DNA of 64,000 bases from Marinifaba aquimaris (GTDB lineage Bacteria; Pseudomonadota; Gammaproteobacteria; Enterobacterales; Alteromonadaceae), in assembly GCF_013328345.1 (NCBI RefSeq), contig NZ_JABULX010000010.1:56013-120012 (forward strand), given 5' to 3'. Positions 44,401 through 54,723 of the stretch are shown piece after piece. The translations under genes and the position numbers were made by a program. The notes beneath the pieces are model-generated. The model did not search any database, was not told the DNA's origin, and was given only the letters and a program-made list of their open reading frames with translations. Each line of letters opens with the position of its first letter. Positions within the stretch are counted from its first letter, which is position 1.

Positions 44401-46651
44401 TGTTATACCCCTCAGCAGAGTCCAGCACTGACATCATTTTGGTAATTTGCTCAGGTCTATTACAAATTAAAGCCAGTAAATCCGTATCAATGGTATCTTC
44501 TTTGTTTAATTGCAGTAACTGGCAAGCGGCATCATTAATAAAAATACACTCACCTTTGACATTCAAACCAAATAAACCTTCACCAACAGAAGCAAGAATT
44601 AATCGATTGCGGGTCTCTGAGTCCTTTAACTCGGTCGTTTTAGCATCAACTAAACTCGTCAGTTCATCTTGCGAGCGAACTAAAATAGCATGCGCTCTTT
44701 GACTGATGAGCATCAAAAAGCCGGATATTGCCGTTAATACACAGGCAACGATGAGTAACATCCACGACATAATTTGTTCGGCTTTTTGGTGAGGGTTCAT
44801 CACCTCGGAAAGCGGTATTTCAGACACGATCAGTAATTGGAAGTTAGCCAGCCAGCGCCATGTCGCCAATACAGGTTTATCGCGATAGTTGGTATATTCA
44901 ACAAAACCTTCACTATCAACACCAAACTCGGCAGAATCGAGCACCCCTAGCTCATCCGTTTTCGTTTTTGGCATTTCGATATTCAATACACTGCTTTGCC
45001 CCTGAGCAATCATACCAAGCTCAATTAATTCATTGGCAAAACGACTGGCAGAAACCATCAGCCCTTCACTATCAACCGCATAAGTCTCCCCAGTATGCCC
45101 AGTTGAGGCGGAAGTCAAAATCCGACTAAAATTGCCCATAGGGTCAAAGTAAATGGCAAGCACCGCAATCACTTTATTGTCTTGATAAATCGGATGCATG
45201 ATAAAAATACCGGCTCGCGCCGCTTCGGATTCGTTTGAATCCATTTCAAGCCACAAAGGCGATATAAACTGATCAGTGCCACGTAAAACAGCCTGAAACG
45301 TTTCTGGTTTAGCTTCAACAATGCGATTTAGCTGCTCGTTTGCAAAAGCCCAACTGCTAGATAGACTCTGGCCATTAACTGCAATCAAGTAATATGAGGG
45401 AAAACCTTTAGCATTGAGGATATTCTCTAGCTTTTCATCTAGCTCTTTTCGCACGCTATCATCGGTATACTGGTCGATAATTTGGGCAATCAGCTGTTCA
45501 AAGTCATCACTAAAAACCATCGGCTTTATTCTATCGATTTGCTCTTGGTACCATTCATTTAACTTAGTATCGACATTATTTTGATTCAGGGTTAAGTTTG
45601 CTTTTTGCTGAGTAACCAAGCTTTTTTCAAAACCGTTTAACCAATATTGAATAAACAAAAAACCAGCCAGCACTAAGCTTAATAACACTAAGCTGTAGGT
45701 AAATTTAAAAGCAGTCGTGCCGAATTTTTTAGCCAAATCATCAACACCGACATAGCGAATTAACAAATAAACCAAGGCAAAAAAGCTGATACTGATAAAT
45801 ACAAATAGGTAACGATTATCAATGCCTTGCTCAACATCGTCCTCAGTGACTTTCCTATGCGCCCATTTATATTGAAGATTGACTAACGTTTCAGAACCCA
45901 CTTCGTTAAGCCCCCAGTCTAACCAAGCTTTTAACTCAGGGAGGTCCTTATTAATACAAAAACCGGCTTGAATAACCGGTAAGCCACCTAGCTCAAAATG
46001 TTTGTAGTTTTGATAGCCTTTCGTCTGCTTTAAATAATTACTGACGCCTAAAAAGGTAAGGAAAACATCAATCTCACCCTTTTCAATTTTCTCATAGCCC
46101 TGCTCCACAGATTCGAGATGAACTAAGTTTTTCTTACCGACAAGGTCTTTCATAAATTCATATTCAATATAACCAGGCACCACTCCTCCTGTGATATTGT
46201 CAGGTAAGTTCTCAAGGCTGTTTATATCGGGCACACTTTGATGAGCAATTAAAATAGAAGTGAAGCTGACAATAGTATCGGAAAATAACATGTGTTTGCT
46301 TCTCGCTTCAGAGGGGGAACAAATGTTTACCGTATTCAACAAGCCTGCCTGCATGTCATTGAGTAAGTAAGAGAGTGAGGCCTGCCTTTTAGCTTCTAGC
46401 TTAAATGGTAAAACGCCATTTAATTCTTGCAATACGTCATAACCAAACCCTGTCGGGAAGCCATTTTCATCGTTGTAATCGTATGGCGGAAAAGCATGAT
46501 CAGACCCGACTGTTATCACTGGGTTTTGAGCTGTCCATTGATAGAGTTCGTCGGATAAAGGCTTATTGCCCCAACTTGAATGGGAAAAGAGAAGTAAAAA
46601 AAACAGTAAAAAGATGAAGCAGGCGCGATTTGTTGTTACAACAACATTCAT
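41459..46651 (-). CDS. Giant BvgS/EvgS-like hybrid sensor kinase
   Basis: A 1730-residue membrane kinase. A signal segment is followed by one periplasmic solute-binding domain, SBP_bac_3 type (about 35-265), two close spans (about 277-297 and 317-337), a dCACHE-like sensor (about 340-630), a further span (near 650), two PAS domains (about 690-930), HisKA with SHEIRTPMNA (His near 956), HATPase, a pseudo- or weak receiver (about 1190-1310), a full receiver with VLMDLQMP (Asp near 1382) and an HPt domain with AHSLKGNAG (His near 1583). It should sense a small polar ligand, perhaps an amino acid. No response regulator lies next to it, so its output partner is elsewhere. Confidence 0.9.
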   Translation of the reverse strand: MNVVVTTNRACFIFLLFFLLLFSHSSWGNKPLSDELYQWTAQNPVITVGSDHAFPPYDYNDENGFPTGFGYDVLQELNGVLPFKLEAKRQASLSYLLNDMQAGLLNTVNICSPSEARSKHMLFSDTIVSFTSILIAHQSVPDINSLENLPDNITGGVVPGYIEYEFMKDLVGKKNLVHLESVEQGYEKIEKGEIDVFLTFLGVSNYLKQTKGYQNYKHFELGGLPVIQAGFCINKDLPELKAWLDWGLNEVGSETLVNLQYKWAHRKVTEDDVEQGIDNRYLFVFISISFFALVYLLIRYVGVDDLAKKFGTTAFKFTYSLVLLSLVLAGFLFIQYWLNGFEKSLVTQQKANLTLNQNNVDTKLNEWYQEQIDRIKPMVFSDDFEQLIAQIIDQYTDDSVRKELDEKLENILNAKGFPSYYLIAVNGQSLSSSWAFANEQLNRIVEAKPETFQAVLRGTDQFISPLWLEMDSNESEAARAGIFIMHPIYQDNKVIAVLAIYFDPMGNFSRILTSASTGHTGETYAVDSEGLMVSASRFANELIELGMIAQGQSSVLNIEMPKTKTDELGVLDSAEFGVDSEGFVEYTNYRDKPVLATWRWLANFQLLIVSEIPLSEVMNPHQKAEQIMSWMLLIVACVLTAISGFLMLISQRAHAILVRSQDELTSLVDAKTTELKDSETRNRLILASVGEGLFGLNVKGECIFINDAACQLLQLNKEDTIDTDLLALICNRPEQITKMMSVLDSAEGYNNPNAKFKSADEQLFDVEYNVSPIIDDDENVDGLVVAFRDISRRLKDEIRIRESEDRLDTASDGAKVGIWEYNRQTDAVIANQTFFSLFQGELIQSSDTKWSHIEGGHSAFLALIHPEDNADNSDINPDDLTFSVFKRYLIHGQYRWMNTVGRVLELDENGKPLISAGVVIDVDDIKKLESELAESKEVAEQANQAKSSFLANMSHEIRTPMNAIIGMSNLALKQKLSSKVRNYVTKVNFAAESLLGIINDILDFSKIEANKLTIEHVAFNLSDLLNNLGNVTGLKAKEKKLDVIFEIDTDVPLNLLGDPLRINQILVNLSGNAVRFTERGHIAIRVSAEQSLDKVTLTFIVEDTGIGISPAQQTKLFQSFNQADSSTTRKYGGTGLGLAISKQLIELMGGNIRIESDEGLGSQFIFNIECGVQLPSNFIDTPDIFKGTRVLIIDDYWPALKQKQALFEALSASVCSVDKFESVTPDIGFDYIFVDWSVLVNLTPEQVSAAKVVLNKVVKQARFLLAGTFDTEHAELIQKQFVIPNVLNKACPAPVAITELAKYFNLSSGAETDMAQLSASDEALDKKRLQGSYVLLVEDNELNQELAIALLEEAEINVLLAEDGQQAIDKVIEQTGKFAGVLMDLQMPIKDGFTAAKEIQAIYPNLPIVAMTANAMAEDIDRVLAFGMKGHIAKPINVAAMFKTMLEHFNLPEANSAQTVNISHDKPVSSPVNVIHKTDSLEQERPYTALIDSDSAQDATYPEPYPEPHPQQSTESHRADEPENLSEHQTYLHLDTEAGLRVCNGDNKLYQKLLDKFTANQTDFIKQYQQAIKLDIDNAKRLAHSLKGNAGNIGAEALFELAFELEQASAREIEQSIRDGITDNLNSELKCVLSAISDYLSEVVTSKECTETKLVTSDDEFDSDLLMQHLAKLTALLQAYDSASSSMAEKIKPLLTEDAQLSFNVIEQAIDNFDFDSASNALNRFIESQK

Positions 46652-46741
46652 TAAGCACTATCCGATTGGTCAGTCTACCTGTTCAATACTAGTCCAAATT
46701 CTTGTTTATAAAAGTGATATTCCAGCAGCAGTTTACTAGCA

Positions 46742-47410
46742 CTAAGCCATTTTTTGCGCCAACAAAATGTGATTGCGATAGCCTTTTATTTTGCTGACGT
46801 GTAAAAGTTCAAGTTCAAAGTTGCAAAGCATGGCTTTAACCAACTCAACGTCAAATAGGGTTTCAGGCATCATATTGATATATAAATACCCTTGGTTATT
46901 AAGCCTATCAATTAAGTGATTGAGGTAGGTTTCAGTCAAAAAGTTCATTGCTGAAGCTTGGTGGCTGTATAAGTCACTTAATATTAAATCAAACTGCAGC
47001 TTTGTATGTGCGAGGTAAAACGGACCATCTTGGTGAATTAGAGTAAACGTCTGCCGCTCGGGGTTAAAATAACGCTCAAACAGCTCAATCACCTTACCAC
47101 TTTTTTCGATAATTTTGATATGAGCATCAGTAAAGCGCGACTGTAAAAACCTTGCGTTTGTACCACCACCCAAACCTAACTCCAGGATCTCAGCTTTAGC
47201 TGGTAAATCAATTAGCGCACTGGCTAAATAGGCTTGGTGGGGAAAGGTCAACGCTGCATGTTGCGTTTTATCCATCACAGATTGAACAGTGGAATTGAGC
47301 GTAAGCCAGAGGTAATTCTCATTTTCGTACACTTGCCAACGCGCATCATTTTCTTTAGACATGGCCACAAGTTGGCCATTTGCTAAGCTTTTTTTCAGGT
47401 CGACAAGCAC
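46742..47410 (-). CDS. Spermidine synthase-like methyltransferase-fold protein
   Basis: A 222-residue protein with Rossmann motif AEILELGLGGGTNARFL (about 70-86), DLILSDLYSHQA and a C-terminal YLYINMMPE, as in the SpeE-like group of small methyltransferase-fold proteins. It lacks the N-terminal beta-domain and the decarboxylated-SAM site of true spermidine synthases, so polyamine synthesis is doubtful. Start is a GTG at 47410 with a weak Shine-Dalgarno. Divergent from the GNAT-thioesterase gene by 56 bases. Function unknown. Confidence 0.7.
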   Translation of the reverse strand: MLVDLKKSLANGQLVAMSKENDARWQVYENENYLWLTLNSTVQSVMDKTQHAALTFPHQAYLASALIDLPAKAEILELGLGGGTNARFLQSRFTDAHIKIIEKSGKVIELFERYFNPERQTFTLIHQDGPFYLAHTKLQFDLILSDLYSHQASAMNFLTETYLNHLIDRLNNQGYLYINMMPETLFDVELVKAMLCNFELELLHVSKIKGYRNHILLAQKMA

Positions 47411-47466
47411 TATATTTGCAGTTAATCTCTGGATATCTTTGAGTTGATTAAAGCACGTATTTGCTT

Positions 47467-48411
47467 ATGTATCGAATAATAAAACCAAAAACAGAGCAAG
47501 AGTTTGCTGCTTACTACCAATTTAGATGGCAATTATTACGCGCACCTTTAAACCTTCCTCTAGGCTCAGAAAAAGACGAGTACGACAGCCTTTCTGAGCA
47601 TAGAATGATTTGTAACGATGATGGCGCTATCTTAGCTGTTGCGCGCATGCATCTGAGTAATGCAGATGAAGTTCAAATCAGGCATACCGCTGTGTTACCT
47701 GACTACCGTGGACAAGGCTTAGGGTCGCTGTTGATGTCGGCTTTAGAGGAAGCTGCTCATCAAATGCGGGTCAAACGCGCAGTTCTTTTTGCCAGAGAAG
47801 ATTCCATAGGCTTTTACGAAAAGTGCGGCTACAATATGACAGGTGAAGCGCCTGATGAAGAAGGTGGTATTGCCCGCTGCCAAATGATTAAACCTATTGA
47901 AGTCTGTTCACATTTTTTACGCCACCCGAAGTGGTGTCAGCAGTTACAAAAAACCTGGGATGATGAAATTCCCGTTGCCCATTTAATGGGGATCAAGGTA
48001 CACCAATACACCGGACATTTATTTGAAACACGCGCAGCCTTAAACGCCAACTTAAACTTGCACGGAACCATGTTTGCAGGTTCTATTTACTCACAAGCCA
48101 CGCTAACTGGTTGGGGGATGATTTTCTTAATGCTAAAAGAAAATGGCTTGGAAGGTGAAATCGTCCTTGGTGATGGCAACATACATTATCACAAGCCGAT
48201 TACGAGTGAGCCAAAAGCTATCTGCCACAGTGCTTCAGTAATAGGGAAATTACAAGCGTTGAGAAAAGGGCGCAAAACACGTATCAAGCTGTTGGTGAAT
48301 ATATTAGATGGCGATCTACCCGTAGCAGAGTTCGAAGGTATTTACGTTGTGTTACCGAGTAAACAACAATCTTTACTCACTGAGCTAGAGCAAGAAACCA
48401 CTGAAGGATAA
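47467..48411 (+). CDS. GNAT acetyltransferase-thioesterase fusion (YiiD type)
   Basis: A 314-residue fusion. N-terminal GNAT domain (about 1-145) with RHTAVLPDYRGQGLGSLLM as the acetyl-CoA loop, and C-terminal hot-dog fold (about 175-310) with LHGTMFAGSIYSQA and NIHYHKPI, the YiiD_C thioesterase pattern. E. coli YiiD has the same layout and, in my recollection, acts as a malonyl-ACP decarboxylase (MadA) that supports fatty-acid initiation. I chose the ATG at 47467 over a TTG two codons upstream. Followed by a bidirectional terminator. Confidence 0.85.
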   Translation: MYRIIKPKTEQEFAAYYQFRWQLLRAPLNLPLGSEKDEYDSLSEHRMICNDDGAILAVARMHLSNADEVQIRHTAVLPDYRGQGLGSLLMSALEEAAHQMRVKRAVLFAREDSIGFYEKCGYNMTGEAPDEEGGIARCQMIKPIEVCSHFLRHPKWCQQLQKTWDDEIPVAHLMGIKVHQYTGHLFETRAALNANLNLHGTMFAGSIYSQATLTGWGMIFLMLKENGLEGEIVLGDGNIHYHKPITSEPKAICHSASVIGKLQALRKGRKTRIKLLVNILDGDLPVAEFEGIYVVLPSKQQSLLTELEQETTEG

Positions 48412-48416
48412 TCGAT

Positions 48417-48447
48417 AAAAAAGGCGAACTTAAGTGTTCGCCTTTTT
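48417..48447. terminator. Bidirectional terminator between the YiiD-type gene and hemB
   Basis: GGCGAAC and GTTCGCC pair with a six-base loop, flanked by A6 on the left and T5 on the right. It can serve both convergent genes. Confidence 0.85.
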
Positions 48448-48461
48448 ACTGTTTTGGTTAA

Positions 48462-49505
<1,044 letters not shown>

Positions 49506-50948
49506 TTAGCTAGCTTCTAAGTTGGCTTCTTCGCTCAGCCAAACTTGATCACGGCCATTCTTTTTGGCCTGATATAATGCATCATCAGCATATTGTAGAA
49601 GACTCGCTTCACTTTGCTGACGATTGCCTAGCATACTCGCGACACCAAAACTGACGGTAATATCAATCGGCCCTGCGCAAGTGTGGATAGGTTGGCTTGC
49701 CAACTTAGCTCTTAATTTTTCAGCGATGGTATAAGCACCCGGGCTATCAGTACAAGGTAAGATCATCGAAAATTCTTCACCGCCGTAACGACAAACAATA
49801 TCAGTTGGCCTTTTTGCAACTTGTGAGGCAAGGCTAGCCACGACTCGAATTACGTCATCACCTGCTGGGTGACCGTATGTGTCGTTAACGTTTTTAAAGT
49901 GATCAATATCAAACATTACTAAGCTCAGCACAGTTTGTTCTCGGCGCGAGCGGCGGTATTCAGCGAGTAACTTTTTATCAAAGTAGCTGCGATTGCGAAG
50001 CCCGGTTAATGAATCTAGCGTATTTTTTTCTTCCAACTCGCGATTCTTATCTTCCAACTCACGCAAAGTCACTTCAAGCTCGAAAGTGCGCTCTTGTACA
50101 CTCGCTTCAAGCTCTTCTTGTTGTGACTGTTGTAGTTCAAGTAGAGCCTGCTGTGCTTGCGATGCTTGTTTTGCTTGTTCTAATGCCTCTGTTTGCGCTT
50201 CAATTTTAATACGCTTATCACGTCCATAACCGTAACCTAAGATAATCATCAAAGTTAAGCTATGAATGAATACCCCAGAAATTAAAGCCGATAACATAGG
50301 TAGCTTTTCAGCTGTTAAATAAACATAACCAAAAACTAAACTACTAGAGAGTACAGCCACTAAATAGAACTTACTGATCAAGAGCCTAAATGAAGGTTGC
50401 AAGGTTCTGATTTGATAAAGCATACCCGCAACTAACCAAAGAGCTGAAATCACAGCACCTACAAAAGCAATATTTAATGCGATTGTGTGGGGTAAAACAG
50501 TTACTAAAATTGCAAGTACAGTCAGTATAAGGACCCCTAGTAGGGCTCCTTTGTGAAATAGCATTGCAGTTGCTTTAAAATGCAGTAAGCGATTGGAAAA
50601 AAGTAAAGTAAAAGCTAACATCGCCATTAATAAGCTAGGTGCGGCATCTTGCTTAAGCCAGCTCCAGTTATTACTCAAATAGCCTGAATGATTAGGCTCC
50701 CAGCTAAGAATTAACAATAATGCCGTTGCTAACACTCCCGTGTAATAGATAAAGGTGCGACTCTTTGTCATCAAATACAGTACGGTATTAGACAGTAACA
50801 CCGCCAACATAAAGCCGAAAAACAAACCGTAATTGACACCTGAGCTAAAAAATTGCTGATTAGCACTGAGAGGTTCAGCCAAGCTGAAAAAAGGCACGAA
50901 CATAGCCATTAGGGACAAAAGGCGCATCGCACTTAAATTTATCGTCAT
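49506..50948 (-). CDS. Membrane diguanylate cyclase with 7TMR-DISM-like sensor
   Basis: A 480-residue protein. A signal-like segment (cut near FSLAEP) is followed by seven or eight spans (about 35-250; 7TMR-DISM-like), a Gln/Glu-rich coiled coil (about 255-310) and a GGDEF domain (about 315-475) with GGEEF near 389. RxxD (RPTD) lies five residues before it, which is the product-inhibition I-site, so the enzyme is probably active and feedback-controlled. I chose the ATG at 50948, one base after the tatD stop, over longer frames reaching 51017. Placed between tatD and hemB. Confidence 0.9.
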   Translation of the reverse strand: MTINLSAMRLLSLMAMFVPFFSLAEPLSANQQFFSSGVNYGLFFGFMLAVLLSNTVLYLMTKSRTFIYYTGVLATALLLILSWEPNHSGYLSNNWSWLKQDAAPSLLMAMLAFTLLFSNRLLHFKATAMLFHKGALLGVLILTVLAILVTVLPHTIALNIAFVGAVISALWLVAGMLYQIRTLQPSFRLLISKFYLVAVLSSSLVFGYVYLTAEKLPMLSALISGVFIHSLTLMIILGYGYGRDKRIKIEAQTEALEQAKQASQAQQALLELQQSQQEELEASVQERTFELEVTLRELEDKNRELEEKNTLDSLTGLRNRSYFDKKLLAEYRRSRREQTVLSLVMFDIDHFKNVNDTYGHPAGDDVIRVVASLASQVAKRPTDIVCRYGGEEFSMILPCTDSPGAYTIAEKLRAKLASQPIHTCAGPIDITVSFGVASMLGNRQQSEASLLQYADDALYQAKKNGRDQVWLSEEANLEAS

Positions 50949-50949
50949 A

Positions 50950-51747
50950 TTAAACCAACCCAAATAATCTGTGGCTATTATGCCAAGTTGCTTCGGCGAG
51001 TTCATCAATAGATTCATTGCGTTGATTCGCGATGGTCTCTAGGATGTGAGGTAAAAATTGCGGAAGATTCCGACTCGATTTAGGTTTAGGTCGTAAACTA
51101 CGGGGTAATAGATAAGGTGCATCAGTTTCAATCAGCAACCTATCTTGAGGTACGAGACGCGTTAACGCTAATACGTCTTGTCCGCGTCGTTCATCACAAA
51201 CCCAACCAGTAAACCCAATATAAAAGCCAAGCTCTAAATAGTCGTTTAATTCAGTTTCTGTTCCAGTGAAACAATGTACCACCCCGGCGCGAATTTGCTC
51301 TCGAAAAGGCTTAACAATTTCAATAAAAGTATCGTGAGCATCTCGCTGATGCATAAATAATGGTGCGTTTAACTGACAAGCAAGCTCAACTTGAGCTTTA
51401 AAGATAGCTTGTTGCTGTGGTCTTGGTGAAAAGTCGCGATTAAAATCCAAACCACATTCACCAATAGCAACCACTTCTTCACGTCGGTATAAATCGGTTA
51501 ATTGAGCTAACATATCATCAACCACATCGATACTTTTTGCATCGTGCGGGTGAACACCAGCCGTACTATATAATTGATGGGGGTACTGAGCAGCTAACGC
51601 TTGAGCTGCAACAGACTCAGTAAGATCGGTACCTGTGACGATAACTTTTTCAACGCCACTTACCTTGCATTGCTCGATAACTGCTTGGCGGTCTTTATCA
51701 AAACGACTGTTTGTTAAATTAACACCAATATCAACAAGTTTATTCAC
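50950..51747 (-). CDS. tatD: TatD-family metal-dependent hydrolase (DNase)
   Basis: A 265-residue TIM barrel of the amidohydrolase superfamily: DIGVNLTN, TAGVHPHDA, IGECGLDF, HQRDA, VVHCFTG and ETDAPYL carry the metal ligands of TatD. TatD is a magnesium-dependent nuclease. It is not needed for Tat translocation despite its place after tatC. The spacing from tatC is 74 bases. Confidence 0.95.
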   Translation of the reverse strand: MNKLVDIGVNLTNSRFDKDRQAVIEQCKVSGVEKVIVTGTDLTESVAAQALAAQYPHQLYSTAGVHPHDAKSIDVVDDMLAQLTDLYRREEVVAIGECGLDFNRDFSPRPQQQAIFKAQVELACQLNAPLFMHQRDAHDTFIEIVKPFREQIRAGVVHCFTGTETELNDYLELGFYIGFTGWVCDERRGQDVLALTRLVPQDRLLIETDAPYLLPRSLRPKPKSSRNLPQFLPHILETIANQRNESIDELAEATWHNSHRLFGLV

Positions 51748-51821
51748 TGTATTAACTCTTGAATCCTTCCAAAATGCTCATTAGAAGGTTAGCTAAAAAT
51801 CTTGGTTCACAAGCGCGTTAT

Positions 51822-52607
51822 TTAATCTGCGCGCTCATTTGAATTAGCAGAATCACCTTCAGCTTGTATAGTATTTTCCTGCTCATTCTCTTCTCTAGGT
51901 CGATAGAATTTAGAGCATATCACCCCAACCTCGAACAAGAACCACATAGGTAGAGCAAGTAATGTTTGAGAAATAACATCGGGTGGCGTTAATAACATCC
52001 CCACAACAAACACGCCCACAATAACATAAGGACGCTTTTGTACCAGTTTATCTGTAGTGGTAATACCAGCCCAGACCATCAAAATAATGGCGACTGGAAT
52101 TTCAAAAGCGATACCGAAGGCAAAAAACAGTTTGAGGACAAAATCTAAGTAACTACTAATATCAGTTGCTATGGTTACACCTTCTGGTGCAACTTGAGTG
52201 AAGAACATAAATGCCAAAGGAAAAACCACAAAATAGGCAAAAGCAATACCGGCATAAAATAGCAACGAAGAGGAAATTAATAAGGGGGCGATTAAACGTT
52301 TTTCATGCTTGTATAAGCCAGGTGCAGTAAAGCCCCATATTTGATGTAAGACAACAGGGATCGCAATGAAAAATGACAACACCATGGTGAGTTTAAAAGG
52401 CGTTAAGAAAGGCGCTGCAACGCCTGTCGCTATCATACTGGTTGAATCAGGCAGTACGTCTAGAAGTGGTTTAGACACCCAATGATAAATGTCATTGGCA
52501 AAATAAACCAAACAGACAAAAATGATGAGTACTGCACTGACAATGCGTAGCAGACGACTTCTTAATTCAATAAGGTGACTAATTAGCGGTTGTTGTTCTG
52601 CCGTCAT
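51822..52607 (-). CDS. tatC: Twin-arginine translocase subunit TatC
   Basis: Polytopic receptor for twin-arginine signal peptides, 261 residues and six spans. Typical segments include [16 protein letters not shown] at the N-terminus, [14 protein letters not shown] and [20 protein letters not shown] cytoplasmic acidic tail follows. It lies six bases after tatB. Confidence 0.97.
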   Translation of the reverse strand: MTAEQQPLISHLIELRSRLLRIVSAVLIIFVCLVYFANDIYHWVSKPLLDVLPDSTSMIATGVAAPFLTPFKLTMVLSFFIAIPVVLHQIWGFTAPGLYKHEKRLIAPLLISSSLLFYAGIAFAYFVVFPLAFMFFTQVAPEGVTIATDISSYLDFVLKLFFAFGIAFEIPVAIILMVWAGITTTDKLVQKRPYVIVGVFVVGMLLTPPDVISQTLLALPMWFLFEVGVICSKFYRPREENEQENTIQAEGDSANSNERAD

Positions 52608-52613
52608 AGATGG

Positions 52614-52931
52614 TTAAGGCTTTTCAGAGTCCGTTGGATTTTTGTAGCTGTTGGTCACAGATTTAGCTGCTTCTTCTAGTTCAGCAATGGCTTTTGATTC
52701 TTGTGACGTGAGATTTTGCATGCCTTTTTCTTCGGCTTGCTTCAGGTTTTTGTGCAGCTCTTGAACCCTTAATTCATGATTCAGTTCACTTTTAAGGGCG
52801 TTAGCTGTTTGCTTTACCGAGCGAAAAGTACTAGTCACAGAGCGTATTGCACCGGGTAGCTTTTCAGGCCCAAGTACCAACAAGCCAATAATGGCTATAA
52901 ACATGAGCTCCCAAAAACCAATATCAAACAT
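52614..52931 (-). CDS. tatB: Twin-arginine translocase subunit TatB
   Basis: A 105-residue protein with one N-terminal membrane helix (FDIGFWELMFIAIIGLLVLGPEKLP), the Glu and GPEKLP of TatB, then an amphipathic helix and a charged tail. Partner of TatC in substrate recognition. Shorter than E. coli TatB (171). It sits six bases from both tatA and tatC. Confidence 0.95.
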   Translation of the reverse strand: MFDIGFWELMFIAIIGLLVLGPEKLPGAIRSVTSTFRSVKQTANALKSELNHELRVQELHKNLKQAEEKGMQNLTSQESKAIAELEEAAKSVTNSYKNPTDSEKP

Positions 52932-52937
52932 AGAGGG

Positions 52938-53174
52938 TTACTCTACCTTTTCTTTTTCTTGCTTAAAGTTAGCGTCTTTTTGCTCAGCACTTTTTTCTTC
53001 TAAAGCATCCGCTTCTTTTTTTTCAGCACCGGCGCCTTCTTTGCCAAGCTCATCTTTGAAGCCCTTAACAGCACCGCCAAGATCTTTACCTAAACTACTG
53101 AGTTTTTTTGAACCAAAAACCAGCACTACGATTAATAAAATAATTAATAATTGCCAAATACTGATACCACCCAC
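52938..53174 (-). CDS. tatA: Twin-arginine translocase pore subunit TatA
   Basis: A 78-residue protein: one membrane helix ([22 protein letters not shown]), the conserved FGSKKL hinge, the amphipathic helix with [14 protein letters not shown], and a Lys/Glu-rich tail. It polymerises to form the Tat pore. First gene of the tat operon. Confidence 0.97.
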   Translation of the reverse strand: MGGISIWQLLIILLIVVLVFGSKKLSSLGKDLGGAVKGFKDELGKEGAGAEKKEADALEEKSAEQKDANFKQEKEKVE

Positions 53175-53219
53175 TAGCGGACTCCTTGATGTCGAAATTT
53201 TGCTTTAATTTTCATTCGC

Positions 53220-53228
53220 ATTGTAGCA
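53220..53228 (-). promoter_or_regulatory. Extended -10 of the tatA promoter
   Basis: Minus-strand TGC then TACAAT, an extended -10 element, 46 bases upstream of the tatA ATG. The expected -35 is poor. Confidence 0.4.
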
Positions 53229-53325
53229 AACATATTAACCTAAGGTATGCTTAAAGGTAAGGATTTTGAAAATTAGCACTAGATACTTTGATTTTATTGT
53301 TAACTGATATAGCTATAAGGGTTTT

Positions 53326-54240
53326 ATGCGCACGATTCTGCTTTGTCTCGCATTTGTTGTTTTCCCCGTTTCTGCACAAGAAGAGCAGCCTGAATACTCG
53401 TGGCTAGACGACTTACATTCAGGCATCAGTAACAGCCTATATAACAGTGCACTTTGGTTTGATGATTTTTTCGATGAAAACGATATCTATGATGAAAAAA
53501 CCAAAGTTCACGCAAAAATCCGCTTAGCTTGGGAACCTGAAGAAACGAATTTAGAGCGAATAAAATCACGTGTGCGCTTGCGGGTTCGCCTGCCTAATTT
53601 AGAGCGCAAAGTCGACTTAATTTTCAGTGACTATGACGAAAATCGAGAAGAAGGTATCACTGATGAAGTTATTGACGATCGCAACAAACAAAACGAAGAT
53701 GACTTTAATGTTGCATTGCGCTGGGTTCATAAATCTAATAAAAAAGAGTACTTTTCCTCGCGCATAGGCTTGGCAAGCGAGCCAGATATCTACTCGAAAC
53801 TGATGTATAGACGCATCATAGAAACAACCCAAAACACCAACGTCGTATTTCAACCTTCACTTTATTACTACGCTGACCAAGGCTGGGGATGGCGATTTTC
53901 AGGTAACTTCGAATATAGCTATGATGCGGAGAACTTATTCCAGTTCAATAACAGTTGGGGTTATATCCAAGATAAAGAAGATACTAAATGGCGTCACAGC
54001 CTTTTACACTACCACCAATACAACGATAAACATGCCGTTATTTACGGCATTTATGCCAACGGTATTACTGAGTCTAACTATCATTTACAAGACAAAGGTG
54101 CATTTATGCGTTTTCGTTGGCAAACAATGAGAAAATGGTTATTTGTAGAGGTAGAGCCTTTTGTACATTACCCAGAAAAAAATGACTTCGACCAAACATT
54201 TGGTATTGCTTTTAGGATAGAAGGCAAATTCAAACGTTAA
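53326..54240 (+). CDS. Putative outer-membrane beta-barrel protein of unknown function
   Basis: A 304-residue secreted protein with signal peptide (cut after FPVSA). After an acidic opening region ([19 protein letters not shown]) come alternating polar and aromatic stretches (about 60-300) such as [19 protein letters not shown], as in an outer-membrane barrel, ending [10 protein letters not shown] do not recognise a named family. It stands alone, and its stop codon overlaps the convergent dtd stop. A porin-like or assembly role is possible but not shown. Confidence 0.7.
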   Translation: MRTILLCLAFVVFPVSAQEEQPEYSWLDDLHSGISNSLYNSALWFDDFFDENDIYDEKTKVHAKIRLAWEPEETNLERIKSRVRLRVRLPNLERKVDLIFSDYDENREEGITDEVIDDRNKQNEDDFNVALRWVHKSNKKEYFSSRIGLASEPDIYSKLMYRRIIETTQNTNVVFQPSLYYYADQGWGWRFSGNFEYSYDAENLFQFNNSWGYIQDKEDTKWRHSLLHYHQYNDKHAVIYGIYANGITESNYHLQDKGAFMRFRWQTMRKWLFVEVEPFVHYPEKNDFDQTFGIAFRIEGKFKR

Positions 54241-54674
54241 ATTTCTAACCAAAACGTCATTGGGCCATCGTTTAACAAATTGACCTTCATATCTGCTTGA
54301 AATTGGCCTGTCTGGGCGGGAATACCAAGCTCTTTAACCTTTTCAACAAAAACTTGGTATAAACGATCGGCTTCTTCGGGTAACGCCGCGTTAGAAAAGC
54401 TAGGGCGACGTCCCTTTTTAGTATCAGCAGCCAGTGTAAACTGTGATACAACTAAAATGTCACCTTTGATATCTTCAACACTTAGGTTTGTCTTGCCAGC
54501 ATCATCTTCGAACATTCGATAGCCAACTACCCGCTCAGCTAAACGCTTTGCTTTGGCATCATCATCGCCCTTTTCAACGCCTAATAAAACGAGAATACCT
54601 TGGTTGATTTCAGAGATAGTTTCTCCATTGACGACAACATTAGCATGAGTTACACGCTGTAATAATGCTTTCAT
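54237..54674 (-). CDS. dtd: D-aminoacyl-tRNA deacylase
   Basis: Homodimeric proofreading enzyme that frees tRNA from D-amino acids, and from glycine on tRNA-Ala. The 145-residue product has [13 protein letters not shown] at the start, [18 protein letters not shown] (the SQFTL motif) and a C-terminal [11 protein letters not shown], where GPMT is the Gly-cisPro motif. Length is usual. Its stop overlaps the convergent gene's stop. It begins a run with the peptidase upstream (49-base gap). Confidence 0.97.
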   Translation of the reverse strand: MKALLQRVTHANVVVNGETISEINQGILVLLGVEKGDDDAKAKRLAERVVGYRMFEDDAGKTNLSVEDIKGDILVVSQFTLAADTKKGRRPSFSNAALPEEADRLYQVFVEKVKELGIPAQTGQFQADMKVNLLNDGPMTFWLEI

Positions 54675-54723
54675 TTATCAAGCCTCAAACTGAATTAACA
54701 CAAAAAAGCTGAAGATTATAAAG

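Noticed and set aside
44160..44702. 180-codon plus-strand open frame
   Set aside because: It is a low-complexity Ser-rich shadow opposite the large kinase.
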